A stretch of DNA of 64,000 bases from Phanerodontia chrysosporium (Eukaryota > Basidiomycota > Agaricomycetes > Polyporales > Phanerochaetaceae): positions 1,860,001-1,924,000 of the forward strand of contig MJGA01000002.1 of assembly GCA_001910725.1 (NCBI GenBank), read 5' to 3'. The first letter of the stretch is position 1; each line of letters starts with the position of its first letter. The notes under the pieces were generated by a model. It had not been told where the DNA came from. It did no database searches and worked only from the letters and a program-made list of their open reading frames with translations. Positions 45,751 to 57,556 of this stretch are shown piece by piece. The translations under genes were made by a program, and so were the position numbers.

Positions 45751-47269
45751 CTACCCGCTGTCGTCCATCTTGAACCGCTTCCTTGGGCCGTCGGGGCCAA
45801 ACTGCCCTCCGCCGCCCTGCATGCCGTTCTGCATGAAGGCAGGGTTGAAGTGCCCCTGCACACCGTTGAAGCCGCCACGGCCTCCCATTGGCATCATATT
45901 GCCCATGCCGCCTACAACAGAAGAGCGTCCGACAGTGAGTCCACGAGTCCACAAATACAGAGGTGCGCTAGAGGTCCGTACCCATTCCACCCATCATGCC
46001 GCCCCGATTGCCTGCGAAGCCGCCGCCCATGCCGCCGCGCGGGCCCTGTGGGATCATGCCACCCCCACGCCCCGCGAAGCCCGCGCCGGCCATGCCAGCG
46101 TTGGGCATGCCCATGCCCATGCCCATTCCCATTCCCATACCGGCCATGCCTCCCATGCCTCCCATGCCGGCCATCATGTTGGGCATGCCCCCACGCATCA
46201 TGCCGCCATTCATCATACCACCACCGCGCATGTTATTCATGCCCATGCCCATGTTGCTACCCATACTCATGTTGGTGTGGCCCATTCCGCCGCGGAAGCC
46301 GCCTCCGCCGCGGCCGGCCTGGTTCATCGTCCCCTGGGCACCTCCCGCATGCCGCATATCACGCGGAGGTGGTTCTACATGTCGTCAGCAGCGGAAAAAC
46401 AGGGGTAGGCACAGAAAACATACCCTTGGGCAGGGTCCTGAACGGATTACCTTGAGATGAGCTCGTAAAGTTCACGGTTGCCCTTCGGTTCTGGAAATCG
46501 CTACGACGCACTGTCAACACAGCCATATCAAGCGCATACAGTCACACTTACTTGTTGTCAAACCAGTTTTTCAGAGCTGCCGCGTTCTCGTGACTATGAC
46601 ATTCCACGTACGCGATCCTGAAGCCAGGGAAGTCAACAACTTTTCGTCTTGGACGCATATATGCAGCTTACCCTTTGCTTTTCCCGTTCACCTTATGTTC
46701 GGAGAAGGTGATATCTTTGTGGTCGAGGTTGATGCCGAGTTTGGCGGCTACTTGGCGCAAATCCTCATCGGTCGTCCACTAGAGGAAAGAAGATACATAG
46801 AACATATCTCAGAATGCTGTACACGTGATAGACTAAACGACAGGATACAGACCCATTGGAGATCGCCAATGTACAGGGCGTCGAGATTCGGGTTCCCTGC
46901 GCCTCCCGGTGTGCCCATCCCCGCGTTCGGGGTGCCATAGCCACTGCCGTTGACTCCAGCACTCGGGCTTCGCATGGAAGAAGGTACGGGCTGTGGCTCT
47001 TGCGAGTGCTCCTTGGTGCCATTCGACTGATCATGTCGTGGGTCTTCGTGTTCGTCCTCCTCACGTTGTCGTTTCTCCCCTACGACAGGTGAGTGGGCTG
47101 CTGCCTCAGCCTCTTGTTGAGCAGCTTCTTCTTCGTATGCGAGGGGCTTGTGCACAAACCCGAGTCAACGCGCGTGCGGAACCATGACAAGCGACGGACC
47201 ACGCACCTCATCGACCTTCGTATTGAAACCATCGTCCTCTCCATAAATATCGAAATCATCTTCGGGCAT
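45751..47269 (-). CDS. CPSF6/CFIm68-like RNA-binding protein with Met/Gly-rich tail
   Basis: Proteins with this RRM belong to cleavage factor Im, which guides poly(A) site choice in the nucleus. ATG 47269 gives [20 protein letters not shown]. An acidic, Ala/Glu-rich stretch follows, then [14 protein letters not shown]. The RRM reads [45 protein letters not shown] and [20 protein letters not shown]. The form ALYIG-L-WWTTDEDL is the CPSF6 type. After an RNP-linked segment ([20 protein letters not shown]) the tail is about 170 residues almost wholly of Gly, Met, Asn and Arg, with GMGMGMGM runs, RGG triplets and an ending [10 protein letters not shown]. Eight exons or so. The CFIm assignment rests on RRM similarity alone, so other RRM proteins remain possible. 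Confidence 0.8.
46105..46140. repeat. hexanucleotide repeat coding Gly-Met
   Basis: On the plus strand GCCCAT is repeated six times or more with small changes (CCCATG, CCCATT). On the minus strand it encodes GMGMGM in the CPSF6-like tail. Such runs change length easily. Confidence 0.7.
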
Positions 47270-47934
47270 TTTTGCGTGTACTCAGCACAGATGGAGTGGA
47301 CAGCTGATTAAAACCGTGTTGTTTCTGGAATACGTGACAAGAATGTGGGTATCGACGGGACAGGGCAGCGAGATGCAACAGGAATTGAATATGTCAGAAT
47401 ACGTCTGTAACCATGAGAGGATCCCAGTAGCAGCACAGCAAGCAATGGACTCTTACATGCAAGTATGGATACAGGAGGAGTTGAGAGCAAGGAAACGCCT
47501 GCTACCCGCGATGCTCTACTGGCCACAGAAAATCGGAGTACAAGGAACCTGGCTCGCCCGGACTGAGCGGATTATGTCGGAGCCGTGAGCTAGAACGCGA
47601 GACTAACGTCGCAAAGGCTTGTTGGGCGTCGAAAGCGAGATGAAGAACGTAGAAGGGATTGGCGAGTGGTTGGCGAAGAGCGAGAGTCCGCGACGTCGCT
47701 GAGCCGAAGACCGACACCCAATGTTTGGTCTTGTTTGGCGCCGTGCCTGTTGGCGCCGTCGGGGTAACCCTCAAACATTCCCAAGGATTCGTTCCTGACT
47801 TCCAGGACATGCCGTCATTGCATGTGTGGAGAAATTACAAATATATTATACACCTAATCCTAGGGGCTCTCTGGTGTGAAGTAGTCTGGGTAGTGGCTCT
47901 GGGTATAGGATGGTCTCCGTAGTCACAAGTGGTT
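47270..47934. other. intergenic between two minus-strand genes
   Basis: Promoter of the CPSF6-like gene and 3' end of the dehydrogenase gene. A 90-codon plus frame (47316-47588) has no domain and is not called. Confidence 0.45.
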
Positions 47935-50162
47935 TTACAACCTCGCGTTCTTAGGCATCTTTGCAATCGCCTGACGGACACCGAGGTCCCCCAAGACGTC
48001 CTCAGCACCTCCCAACAGCGAGTCGAAGGTGACCGTCCGGTAATACTAGAGCAAATTAGCTGGCAGTTATTGCGATCAGACGGCCTACTTACGTGCTCGA
48101 TGAATCGACCCATCCCAGTCTTCGTAATACCACGGCCACCAAAGATCTGAACAGCATCGCGTGCAGTGTCCTGAGCACATCGCGTCGAATACATCTTCAG
48201 CAGGCCAATAGGTCTAGAGGCAAGATGAGACAGTAATCAAGCGCCGCAGACGAGATCGACATACCCTGCGAGCTTCGAGGCCTGTTCCTTATAAGACATG
48301 TTGTTCATTTGGTAGGTGATGTTCTCTAGCCAGCTCTGGACGCTCTCAGCACGAGCAATCATGGCCGCCAACTTCGCACGAATGACGGGCTGTGAGTTCA
48401 GAGGCCTGCCGAATGCCTTGCGCTGAGCTGTCCACCTAAACAAGGGTCAGAGAGCGTGATCATGGTCACACAGACAAAATACATACTTCAAGCACTCTTC
48501 GATGACAGTACGCTGGCTTCTTGCGGAGCTGCAGCACATCACCCATCGCTCATGATTGAAGTTGCTGAGAATGACGAAGATTCCGCCGCCCTCGGGACCG
48601 AGCGTGTTCTCTACTGGTACCTTGACGTTCTCGAACTACGCTAACCTATCAGCGGGGGCTGTTCTGTTTCCGGAAAAACACATGCTTACCGTGATGTACG
48701 CGGTACCTGCGGTTGAAGAGTAGGATGTCTTAATAGGCTTCGTCTCGACGCCATCTCCGCGCTCGACAAGAATACAGTGAAACCATCCTCGGTTCTGCAC
48801 CCGACAGTGAAACTATGCTAATCGTTAGATATAGGCCTCAAGAGCGAAGCAGTGTGCTTACTAGTCTGAGAACCTGCAATTTGTGATCAGCAACATTCGT
48901 GAGGCAACAGGAACCCATGGCAACTTACGTTCCGTTGGTAATCCACTTCTTCGTACCATTGATGATCCAGTATTTTCCGTCCTCGGTCTTCTTTGCGGTG
49001 GTCTTCAAGCCTTGAACGTCACTGCCTGCAAATGCTTCCGAGATGGCCAATGAGATGAACTTCTTGCCTGACAACACCTCTTCCGACACCCGCTGGCGTA
49101 GCTCAGGGTTTGCGAAGTTCAGAACCGGTGGCAGTCCGATAACTGCGCCCGAGTTGAGACCATCGCCGTATCCACGTGCAGCCACCCGGGCAAGTTCTTG
49201 CGTCACGATGAGCTGCATTCAAAAATCAACAGAAGGCTGTCGAGTGACGTCTCTGAAACGAACCTCGTGGAAGTAATCGAACTGCATAGATATATGAGTA
49301 TAGGATTGATTGGTGAGTGGAAGGACCATACCTCCTCCGGAGACACAACTCCGTTCATTAATGTCTTCCCCTGCAGATGCTTTCCGGGGCCCATGCGCAT
49401 AGAATGGATGTTCAAGGCACTAGGAGGCCTATGTCAACAAGTGCTGAATAGTTTGGGGGAGATGAACGTACGCCATCTTCTCGATAACATCAAGACTTGG
49501 TCGCTTGCCGTCCTCTTCGTGGAGCTGCGCGTCCGGGTAAACCACTTCGTCCACGAACTCTCGCATGGCCTTCTGCAGCTTTCTATGACTCTAAAGCACA
49601 TGTGAGCTGAAGAGTCCCAGTTCTAGCGTGATCTACGCACCTCCTTAAAGTAAGGGCTGTGGTATCCATCCGTGAGCCACGTGGGCTCTGCGTACGGGAC
49701 CTTGCTCAAGGCACCCGGTACCCGTGCCACGACCACACTACTTTCACCCTTCACAGTGCCGATCTGCAAACGCGCATATTGTGGTCTCTGGAGAACCTCG
49801 TGCCTGTGGAGAGCGTAGAAGGCCTCGGTAGCGTCCTGTCCGGCTACTTATAGGTCAGATTTCGGTTAGAAGACGCAAGGCATCTTAGCACTCACGTATG
49901 CCCTCGTCCAGAAAGACGGAGACGCCTCCTGGGTGCATACCCTTGAACTTCGTGACATCGTACACCTTGCCGTCTATGATAATCCACTGCAGGCAGTTAG
50001 AGGGGAAGTGTGAAACGTGGCAGACAATGACATACCAGATCGTCTGCGGTATTATGCTAGGATGACGGACTTCTGTTAAGACAATCTCGAGCTGAAGCGA
50101 CAGATTGTACGTACTTTTGCGACCTCCTCCCTGGTGTATTCTTTGAGCTGCTTGCTGGCCAT
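47935..50162 (-). CDS. acyl-CoA dehydrogenase with N-terminal cytochrome b5 domain
   Basis: A FAD enzyme that introduces a double bond into acyl-CoA, fused to a haem-binding cytochrome b5 domain, an arrangement known in fungi. ATG 50162 gives MASKQLKEYTREEVAK. A 21-base exon (50036-50056) codes HNTADDL, then WIIIDGKVYDVTKFKGMHPG with the first haem histidine, and LHRHEVL with the second. The dehydrogenase part has DELQ-type helices, LPPVLNFANPELRQRVSEEV, FISLAISEAFAGSDVQGLKT (FAD/substrate loop), YWIINGTKKWITNGT, AGTAYITFENVKVPVENTLG, NHERWVMCCSSARSQR, AFGRPLNSQPVIRAKLAAMI, AVQIFGGRGITKTGMGRFIE and YRTVTFDSLLGGAEDVLGDL. It ends MPKNARL at 47935. About 540 residues, twelve or more introns. Confidence 0.9.
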
Positions 50163-50562
50163 GGCTGCAGAATGCGTGGTGGTGGTTGAAAGGTCGCTTC
50201 AAGATGAGGAATATACGTTCACCCATTGGTGAAGAGACAGCGTTTTAAGCAGGTTGGAACCGATATCACATGCGTATACTCATAGGCGACATCATCGTAT
50301 TCCATGTGAAATCTCCGATCACCCCTTTAGGTGCGAACGCCCAATTAGGCTGCCATAGTCGTCGTGCCCGGTGCACTTTCTCGCCGACTGGACTCGCGAC
50401 CGCATGGGCATCGGATGCCAAACGACGTCCCTGAGACAATCGAAAGTCGAGACAGGGTAGTATGATTCATTTAGTTATCTCATGCAAGCATGCGTACAAA
50501 GTAATGCAGCACCATTAATATTCGCGGTTTACTCTTCGCTGGTCTAGCCTGAGCTGAAGCTG
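50163..50562. other. intergenic, promoter of the dehydrogenase
   Basis: Between minus-strand neighbours. No gene or clear TATA box is seen. Confidence 0.45.
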
Positions 50563-52820
50563 CTAATCGTCCGAGCCTTCATCGGTTGCAAATAAGGCGG
50601 GGCCAGCAATGTCCTTCACCATGAGAGGCTCGACGAATTCCTCTGCATTCATTGCTGCTCCCGCGATCGGAGAATCATCGATTGCAGCGAACATGTTCGT
50701 ACGGGTCTCTGGAGGTAAGAGGAGCCGCAAGTGTTCGCTTCGGATGTCAATTTCTTCATCTATACCAGAGTGTGTTAGGGCATTAGTAAGTCCGGAAGCT
50801 TCACGCTCAAGGTCGTTCATTGAGGCTCCTGGCGAGTCAGCAGGACTAGATTCCTGTCGATATTCGATTGCCGTGGAGTGAGATCCAGGTTCCATGGGGA
50901 GAAAATAATCGGTGATCACGTAGTCGTCATTGTCGTCTTCCGCGGGGCTATTGCGTCGTTCAGGATCTATCTCCATAGGAGTCGAAGTTGTACCTGAGTG
51001 ATAGGTGATAGCTCTCGGGTGTACCAACGATGGATCCACTGGCGCGCTCTCCGTTGTGCATACAAAGCCTGCGTCCATGTGGACGGTTCGGGGCATCTCA
51101 ACGAGAGTAGGGAGAAGTGTGCCTTCTTCATCTGGATCGGTAGCGGGCTGCCATTCGAGGCCAAGTCTGTTACGAATAACTCGAAGGAGATCGGCGTCTT
51201 CGAAGAGATGGCCGTCAACAAGATCGGCAAGTGTCTCTTGCGTTACTGCATGCCCAGATGACTGAGACTGTGGACGAGGTATACGAATAGCAGCATCGAA
51301 GTCGATGCTGAATCGCTGTCGCCGAGGCTCTGGAGACGACGACAGATGTTGGCGACTGGTTGACAGAGGGGAACGAGGAGAGCACTCTGGCAGGCAAGTA
51401 GCTTTCTCTACTAATAATGGTGAGGGTGTAGACTTCTGGCGGTGTCCTGGACCTTCATGAAGGTGAGCGAAGCCGAGAGATACGGTAGAGCATGGAGAAT
51501 GATGCCGACTGTTTGCGGGTGGATCAACAGATGGAGACGAAGAACCGATTAAAAACCTGAGGGGATCATGACATTTGACATAGGACTCAAGGTGCGAGTC
51601 GGGACTGACGACGGAGAAGTCAAATCCGGGGGAGCCCAATTGCCTGTCCTGAACGAAGTAGTCGAAAACATCTGCAGATTTAGTGCAGGTGCTATCATCG
51701 ACATCGTCATTTTCATCGTCGAATGACACGATCTCGAAATCGTCGTCTGTGCTCCACGCTGGTGCTGAGATGGTTCAGCGTCGTGACAAACGTGGGATGA
51801 GACTTCAAGATGACACACGGGTATCGTCTTCTTGCATTGAGGAATAAGTACCGGGTGTATCGAATGGAGGACAAGCGTCTGTACTGCTACTCCTTGAACC
51901 TGCCTGCTGGCTTCGACACGGTATTCGTGGTCTCGCCAAATGTTGTTCGTCCGCCCTCTCGGAAAAGATCTAGTCTCGAGGATGATCCTTTCTCAGTGAT
52001 ATATGAATCTGCAGGTGTGCTTACATTACAGTTCATCGCAACTGCCGTATCCCTTCTTACAGAAGGATCGCTGTTCCGTGCGGTTTTGCGCGAGGTACGC
52101 GACAGACCAGCAAAATCGGGCTGTTCAAGCAAGCGTGCGATGGCTGCTTTCATACACGCGGCTGCATCGCATAGGTTGAAAAGATGAAAAGTGCTATTCG
52201 AGGACTAACTCACGTTCGCTTGTGTCCACTTCGTTGAGCACCGCAGAACGATTCCTTTGGCTCTGCAGGTTTGAGTCGAGCTTTTGCCGCTTTCCTGGTG
52301 GTGACCTCGGGAACCAGTATATACGCAAAAGGTAGTGTCGACAGGTGTCTTGAACGGCGCGTCTGAGTCCTCGAAATTTCTGCGTGCATGTGCAAAGGAG
52401 ATATTCATGGGAGGGACGGATTCATGGGATCGGGATATTCGATCAGGTGTCAGCACTTTCCCCAAGCCTCTCCCCAGAATAGCGAGGCGTTGTCTGCCAA
52501 AATGGTTCTTCTGAAGTCTGCCATCGACGTCTCTGGCGCGAGCTTTGGCCGCGTTCCTGGAGATATGGGCTCGCGTCGCGCTCTGGGTCGCAGTCAGAGT
52601 GACAGACAGACCTTCGACCGCCCATGTAGTTGGCACCCGGCATGACTGTTGCACAATCAGAATCAACGCCAAGTTGGGTGTAAGTCCAGACGATAGACCG
52701 TTGAGGTTGCTCCGCAGACGAAGCGTGAGCGGGTGGAAGACGTCGTCGCGGTCGAGATCCAAGTTAGAGGTAAGGCGCCTATCACGGACTCCGATCGCGA
52801 TCGTTCAAGCGTCTAGGCAT
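50563..52820 (-). CDS. unknown acidic, Ser/Pro-rich protein
   Basis: Not recognised. The 3' exon is clear: a 390-codon frame from about 51780 to the stop at 50563. It starts ISAPAWSTDDDFEIVSFDDE and contains QPATDPDEEGTLLPTLVEMP, DDYVITDYFLPMEPGS, EEIDIRSEHLRLLLPPETRT and ends FATDEGSDD. It is acidic, Ser/Pro-rich and mostly disordered. Upstream exons read CMKAAIARLLEQPDFAGLSR and NCNVSTPADSYITEKGSSSR, and further up HPLTLRLRSNLNGLSSGLTP. The first in-frame ATG upstream is near 52820 (MPRRLNDRDR), but the exon chain between 52200 and 52820 is unclear and two frames compete near 52300. Treat the 5' end as approximate. It is divergent from the DENND6 gene, about 120 bases apart. Its acidity suggests a regulatory or nuclear protein, but this is a guess. 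Confidence 0.55.
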
Positions 52821-52942
52821 GCCTTATAGGCCTGACCCCACAACGCTTTGCTTCGACCATTGCCACGACGCCGACGCGCCCATCCTCGCCAGCACACTCT
52901 CACACGACACGTACGACGCACCCGACTGCGCTCTGACGAACA

Positions 52943-55202
52943 ATGGCCGAGGAAGAAGACATCGGGTTGTACAACCTCGCTCGCGGGTCAAACTCCAGTA
53001 CCGAGACACCTAGGAAGCGCAACCCTCGACGCCCCTCCATAGTCACCGTTGTACACGACGAGGAGAAGACACCAATCAAGTCACCGTCGAACCCCAGCCT
53101 CATTCCGTTGTCTCCGAGCGTCAACCCGCGGAAACTCTCGCGATCGAACACTCTGCCGAAGCTATCGCGTGCAGACTCCACGAGAGGTTCAGCTGTGGAT
53201 GACTTCGGGAACCTATCCATGCACCCCTCCAAGGTGCCGCAACTGCGAAGGTGGATAATATCTCTTGCAATAGGAATGTACACTCTTCTCCCGTTCTCAA
53301 GTAGCATTCATTTATCCCGTAATACAGTGGACTTTGACTTAGACTACGGTCCTAAGATAACTAGTGTCTACCCCCCACTGGAGCTTACTGAAGCCGAGAC
53401 CACAAATCTGTCAGTCGTTTTGCGATAGCATGGCCCTGATGCGATACTCACAGATTTGCTAGTGCTTTCGCGTCGTTCCCTGACTCGCCGCAGACCGCCT
53501 CAGGGTCATATATACATTCCTTCAGGATACGTCTGCCTCGATCATTGGTTAATGCGAATGTTGCAGAGAGCTATATGTCCGAAGACGGGTTCATCTACGG
53601 GTTTTCACATTTCACCCAGAGGCGAGATTCCACCTCGAAGCGAGGGTACCAGCAGGCATGTGTCTTGCATATCCGCATCCGCATGTCGTATACTCACTGA
53701 GTACGTCCATAGAGATCACTGGTGATCCTTTCACAACACCCTTACCCTTCCCTATTCTATACTATACTGTCATACTTGGGTGAAGCATTCCTCCAGCATG
53801 GCGCGCCAATGCTGGAAGTCGCTTGTCACAACATTGCGAATTGGTACGGCCTACTCTGTTGTTCTGGAAATCTGCTCACGGTGTCATGAAAAGGAAGGTC
53901 TGATCCACAATTGGGCGGAATCCTTGAGCTGGGTTTCCTAGGCTACGTCTTCACAGCGGAGTTGCCAACTTCTTCAGATGCACAACAGTCCAGTAAAGCT
54001 GGTCGTGCCGTGGAGAAGTACGACCCAGACTCACACGTTAGTACCTTGATCTACTTGTCTTTGGAGGCTAGCTCTTACATATCTGCAGATTCTCGCTTCT
54101 CTGTCTCCTCAGGATCCACCTATCATCGACGCTTTTGAAGCAAGCATATCACATATCTGGTCGATATGGGAATGTCTCTTGCTCTGCGAACCAATACTGG
54201 TATACGGACCTTCTGCTGCAGTGACGAGTCAGATCGTGTGGTGGCTACGCGACCTATTACGACCCGTAAGTCAGCCGATGACATCGCCCGTAGAATAGGC
54301 ATATGCTCATTGGCACCAGATTCCACTTAGTGGTGACTTTAGGCCGTTCTTCACCATTCATGATGTTGATCACGGAAACCTGGTAAACTCCCGACAGCCA
54401 CAATCAGGGCTTCTCCTCGGCGTTACAAATCCATTCTTTGAGAAGACATGCAGCCATTGGCCGCATATACTCAGTCTGAGTGCATCCGGAAGGTGCGCAT
54501 TTCCAGAGGTACTTCCCGGTAGATACCGACGCCTCTCCGACAGTAGCTCGAGGACATCGTCGAGACAATCTCTCGATATTAGCGTGGGCCCTGCACCTGG
54601 GTGGACAACGAAGACGCACAAGCGCTATATCTCGAAGGATAAGGCATTGCTCAGAAAGCTAGAAGAATCTTTGCGCGGAGACAAACATGCTAGTTAGTAG
54701 CCTGCAGCTCGGATGTGTCGGATGGCTGACATCACTTGCAGGGCTCGAGGCTTCTGAAGCTCTTCGGGAGCACCTCACGTCACGAACGACAGCCTTTCTA
54801 ATGCCGCTGCAGCGCTATCTCAACACCCTCATCCCCACGTTTGCAGATAGGACGGCGCCGTCGACGCCGAACCTGTCAACAACCAGCTTTACTTCTACCA
54901 CCGCACCGACACCCAATACTATCAAGAATGCCTTCAGTCAACTAACGGTAGCTGTAACGCCATCAACGCCAGCCCCTTTACGTCTCAAACCGTTCAGCGA
55001 AGCGGGGTTCCTAGCATCACTTAAAGCGAATGGCGCGCCCCTACCGTTCAAGAGTGCTGCCAAGCGAAAAGAATTTTACGAGCGATGGCTGAGGACGCGA
55101 TCGTTTGGGTTGTGGCTAGCTTCGCAGGAGGAGGTTGTAGACAGGGTTCTGGCAACCCCCTTCCCAAGTGGAGTACCTGTTAGGAGCTCGATGGGCCCGT
55201 AG
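52943..55202 (+). CDS. DENND6/AFI1-type DENN-domain protein
   Basis: DENN proteins exchange GDP for GTP on Rab or Arf-linked GTPases in membrane traffic; DENND6 acts on recycling endosomes and AFI1 on polarity in yeast. ATG 52943 gives MAEEEDIGLYNLARGSNSST and a disordered basic region. The longin part then reads VDFDLDYGPKITSVYPPLEL, FASFPDSPQTASGSYIHSFR, EDGFIYGFSHFTQRRDSTSK and SLVILSQHPYPSLFYTILS. The DENN core has WSIWECLLLCEPILVYGPSA, SGDFRPFFTIHD, LLLGVTNPFFEKTCSHWPHI, ISKDKALLRKLEESLRGDKH and TAFLMPLQRYLNTLIPTF. It ends SAAKRKEFYERWLRTRSFGL. The intron at 53274-53327 appears to begin GAATGT, a non-standard donor. About 650 residues. Confidence 0.88.
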
Positions 55203-55483
55203 CTACGTACCTAGCGCTGTCGCAGCTTGTTGCAGGATACTGTATCGTACATACCTTGCGGATGACTTCTGGAGTTGCACACCCACCTATGTTTGGCTGG
55301 GCTAAACCCTAACCTAGACTGAGGGCAACATACATACGCCATCTAGGCGCCATACCGCCGCGGCGTCACGCGCATCCGGGGTTCGGGAGGCTGAAGCCAG
55401 TTCATTCAAAGCGCACACAACACGGCCCTCGCCATCGACTCTTTTTCTCTGCTTCCTTCGTTGAACATACCCTAGCTCGTCGT
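55203..55483. other. short intergenic region
   Basis: 3' end of the DENND6 gene and promoter of the MIM1-like gene; no other signal. Confidence 0.45.
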
Positions 55484-56571
55484 ATGGCTGAGAACCTGAA
55501 CAGAGACGAGGAGGACCTCCTCCAGGTGCGTCCTAATTGGCGCAACGACGTCGGCTTTTATTGACACACTCCATCGCAGTCCGCGCTGTCGGACGCATTC
55601 TCGCCGGCAGAGGTGACGCGTGTGTCGACGCAGCCTCCCGAGAAGCAGGACGCACCTGCACCCGCACCCGTGTCCGAGGCCCCCGCCGCGGCGGCGCCAG
55701 CTGAGGGCGCTGCGCCCGCGGACGCCCCCTCCGAAGAAGACTGGAAGGCAGAGTACGAGCAGCACCTCGCCGAATGGCGCGCACGCTCGGCGGAGCAGCG
55801 CGAGAAGGCGGAGGCGACCCGCGCGCACTGGGAGCAGGTGCGCGCGCAGGAGGAGAAGGAGGGCAAGTCCTGGGAGGAGCGCGTCCTCGCGCAGCGCAGG
55901 GCGCTCGCGGAGAGCGTCGCGAGCACGAGCGGGTGGGAAAGCGTTCGCGCCGCGACAGAGGCCCCGAGCAGCCCGAGCCCTGCGGATGCGCGGGACCTGA
56001 CGACGGGCGAGGCGCAGGGACACCGGCATGCGGTAGGTGTCATTGGTTTTGTATCCGCGGGTCATCGTGCTCATACAGGGAATGCGTTTTGCAGCCACCT
56101 ACTGCCGGCTCGCCTGCATCGGGTCAGGAGAAGAGCCACGCTGGCTCCGAGCCAGAGTCGTCCAAGCACGAGAAGTGGGAGGAGGTCCCGTCGGAGCTCA
56201 CGTCGTCGTACCCGTCCTTGAGCTTCCCCTCGGACCCACACTCCCCCGTGTCGCCCCACCAGCACCGACGCCTGCACGATGAGCACGCACGCGAGCACCA
56301 CGGTCATCACCACCCGCATCACCACCACCACGAGCCGACGCAGCACACGGCGACGTCCGCGATCTTCGACCCGAAGCTGTCCACCAAGACGCGCGTGCTG
56401 GCCCTGCTGTCCAGCATCGGGATCAACCTGCTGCTGCCGTTCGTCAACGGCGTCATGCTCGGCTTTGGCGAGATCTTTGCGAGGGAGGTCGTGTTTGGCT
56501 GGTTTGGCTGGAAGCTGCCAGCGACGAACGTCGGGGTCCGTGCGCGGACGGCGCCTGCCGCTCGCAAGTAG
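55484..56571 (+). CDS. MIM1: MIM1-like mitochondrial outer membrane import protein with long N-terminal extension
   Basis: MIM1 (TOM13) inserts helical proteins into the mitochondrial outer membrane. ATG 55484 reads MAENLNRDEEDLLQ, then an intron and SALSDAFSPAEVTRVSTQPP. About 240 residues are disordered and Ala/Pro/Glu-rich, with a charged coiled-coil-like part (EEDWKAEYEQHLAEWRARSA). Then comes a histidine block, HHGHHHPHHHHHEP. The conserved end is IFDPKLSTKTRVLALLSSIG, INLLLPFVNGVMLGFGEIFA and REVVFGWFGWKLP; the second of these is the MIM1 membrane helix with its GxxxG-like small residues. Yeast MIM1 has 113 residues; this is about 325, so most of the protein is a new N-terminal tail. 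The family call rests on the helix and is good. Confidence 0.84.
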
Positions 56572-57103
56572 GCATCCTGCTCCTGCGCTTGACCTGTCCG
56601 TGTTAGAACAGGTAGAAAACAACCGAACGCTCCTGGAGGCTATATACGGCAATTGTTGGATTTAGAGTTGAGTGTAATGTACGTGATGACCATGCCAGCT
56701 GTCTACGAATGATACTGTCTCGCTGCGAGCAAAGAATAACCTCTGAGCTTCCCGCTAGCCTTGTATAGATTGCTGCAAGTCGCATGAACATGCTGGTAGG
56801 GCTGAGCGACCATTGCGTGGGAAAGTTGGGGACGACGCCACAATTGGATTACCATAGAGAGGACAGGAGGAGGAGCATCCGACACAGGCGCGGCCTGCAT
56901 GACGTCCAGAGGTGTCCACGCTCCGCCGACCCGCGCTCGCCTGCAAAAAGCACGTCGTCATCGTCCGAGGCCGCATCAAATCGCTGCCCGCCGCTGCCCA
57001 TGACGCACGGCACCTCCCTTTCGCAGTGTAACCCGCCACAGTCGTCGCCCGTGCAGGTGGCGCGGGTGACGACACCAGTGACTCAGCTCCCCTCCGCTCA
57101 AAG
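56572..57103. other. intergenic, promoter of the DUF2945 gene
   Basis: 3' end of the MIM1-like gene followed by the upstream region of a small, probably highly expressed gene. No other gene is supported. Confidence 0.45.
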
Positions 57104-57112
57104 TATATAAAG
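57104..57112 (+). promoter_or_regulatory. TATA box of the DUF2945 gene
   Basis: TATATAAAG 75 bases before the ATG at 57187, in strong consensus. Confidence 0.65.
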
Positions 57113-57186
57113 GGCTCGTTGGGCCCACCGCCTGCTCACCCAAAACCCTCATAGCATCTTCACCCACACACAACTCAACGCACAAC

Positions 57187-57556
57187 ATGTCTGGCTCTCA
57201 GTACAAGGAAGGCGAGAAGGTCGAGTACCGCCCCATCGGTGGTAAGTGCTGCCCTCGACACAAATCTCCTTACGTTGTCTAACGTGGCAAATTAGGTGGC
57301 TCTGACAACGTCGCTCACTCGACCGGTACCATCGAGAAGGTCTCTCAGGCCGAGGACGGTGTAAGTGTTCCCCTCCACGTCAGATTGTCGCACTGTATAC
57401 TCATCTTCTCCTTTAGACCCCTCGTTTCACTATCAAGAACGACAACACTGGCAAGACTGCCACCTACCAGGTCAGTTTCAGCCTCTGGCCTCTGGCCATG
57501 CTTAATGGGATACTAATACCGCTACGCAGGAGATGAACATTGTTGGCAAGGCCTGA
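57187..57556 (+). CDS. DUF2945 small Tudor-like protein (hypervirulence-associated family name)
   Basis: A 60-70 residue protein of four exons: MSGSQYKEGEKVEYRPIGG, SDNVAHSTGTIEKVSQAEDG, PRFTIKNDNTGKTATYQ and EMNIVGKA. The pattern Y-GE-VEYRPIGG followed by STG-I and a final NI-G is that of DUF2945, a small beta-barrel resembling a Tudor domain, present in many fungi and bacteria. The name comes from one reported fungal member; no biochemical role is established and nothing here suggests pathogenicity. Introns are about 50-60 bases and occupy almost half of the gene. A strong TATA box suggests high expression. Confidence 0.85.

Noticed and set aside
45996..46460. Plus-strand frame rich in Pro, Met and Ala
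   Set aside because: It is the antisense of the Gly/Met-rich tail of the CPSF6-like gene, and GC-rich repeats keep several frames open.
47316..47588. 90-codon plus frame
   Set aside because: No domain. It sits in the promoter and 3' space between two well-supported minus-strand genes.
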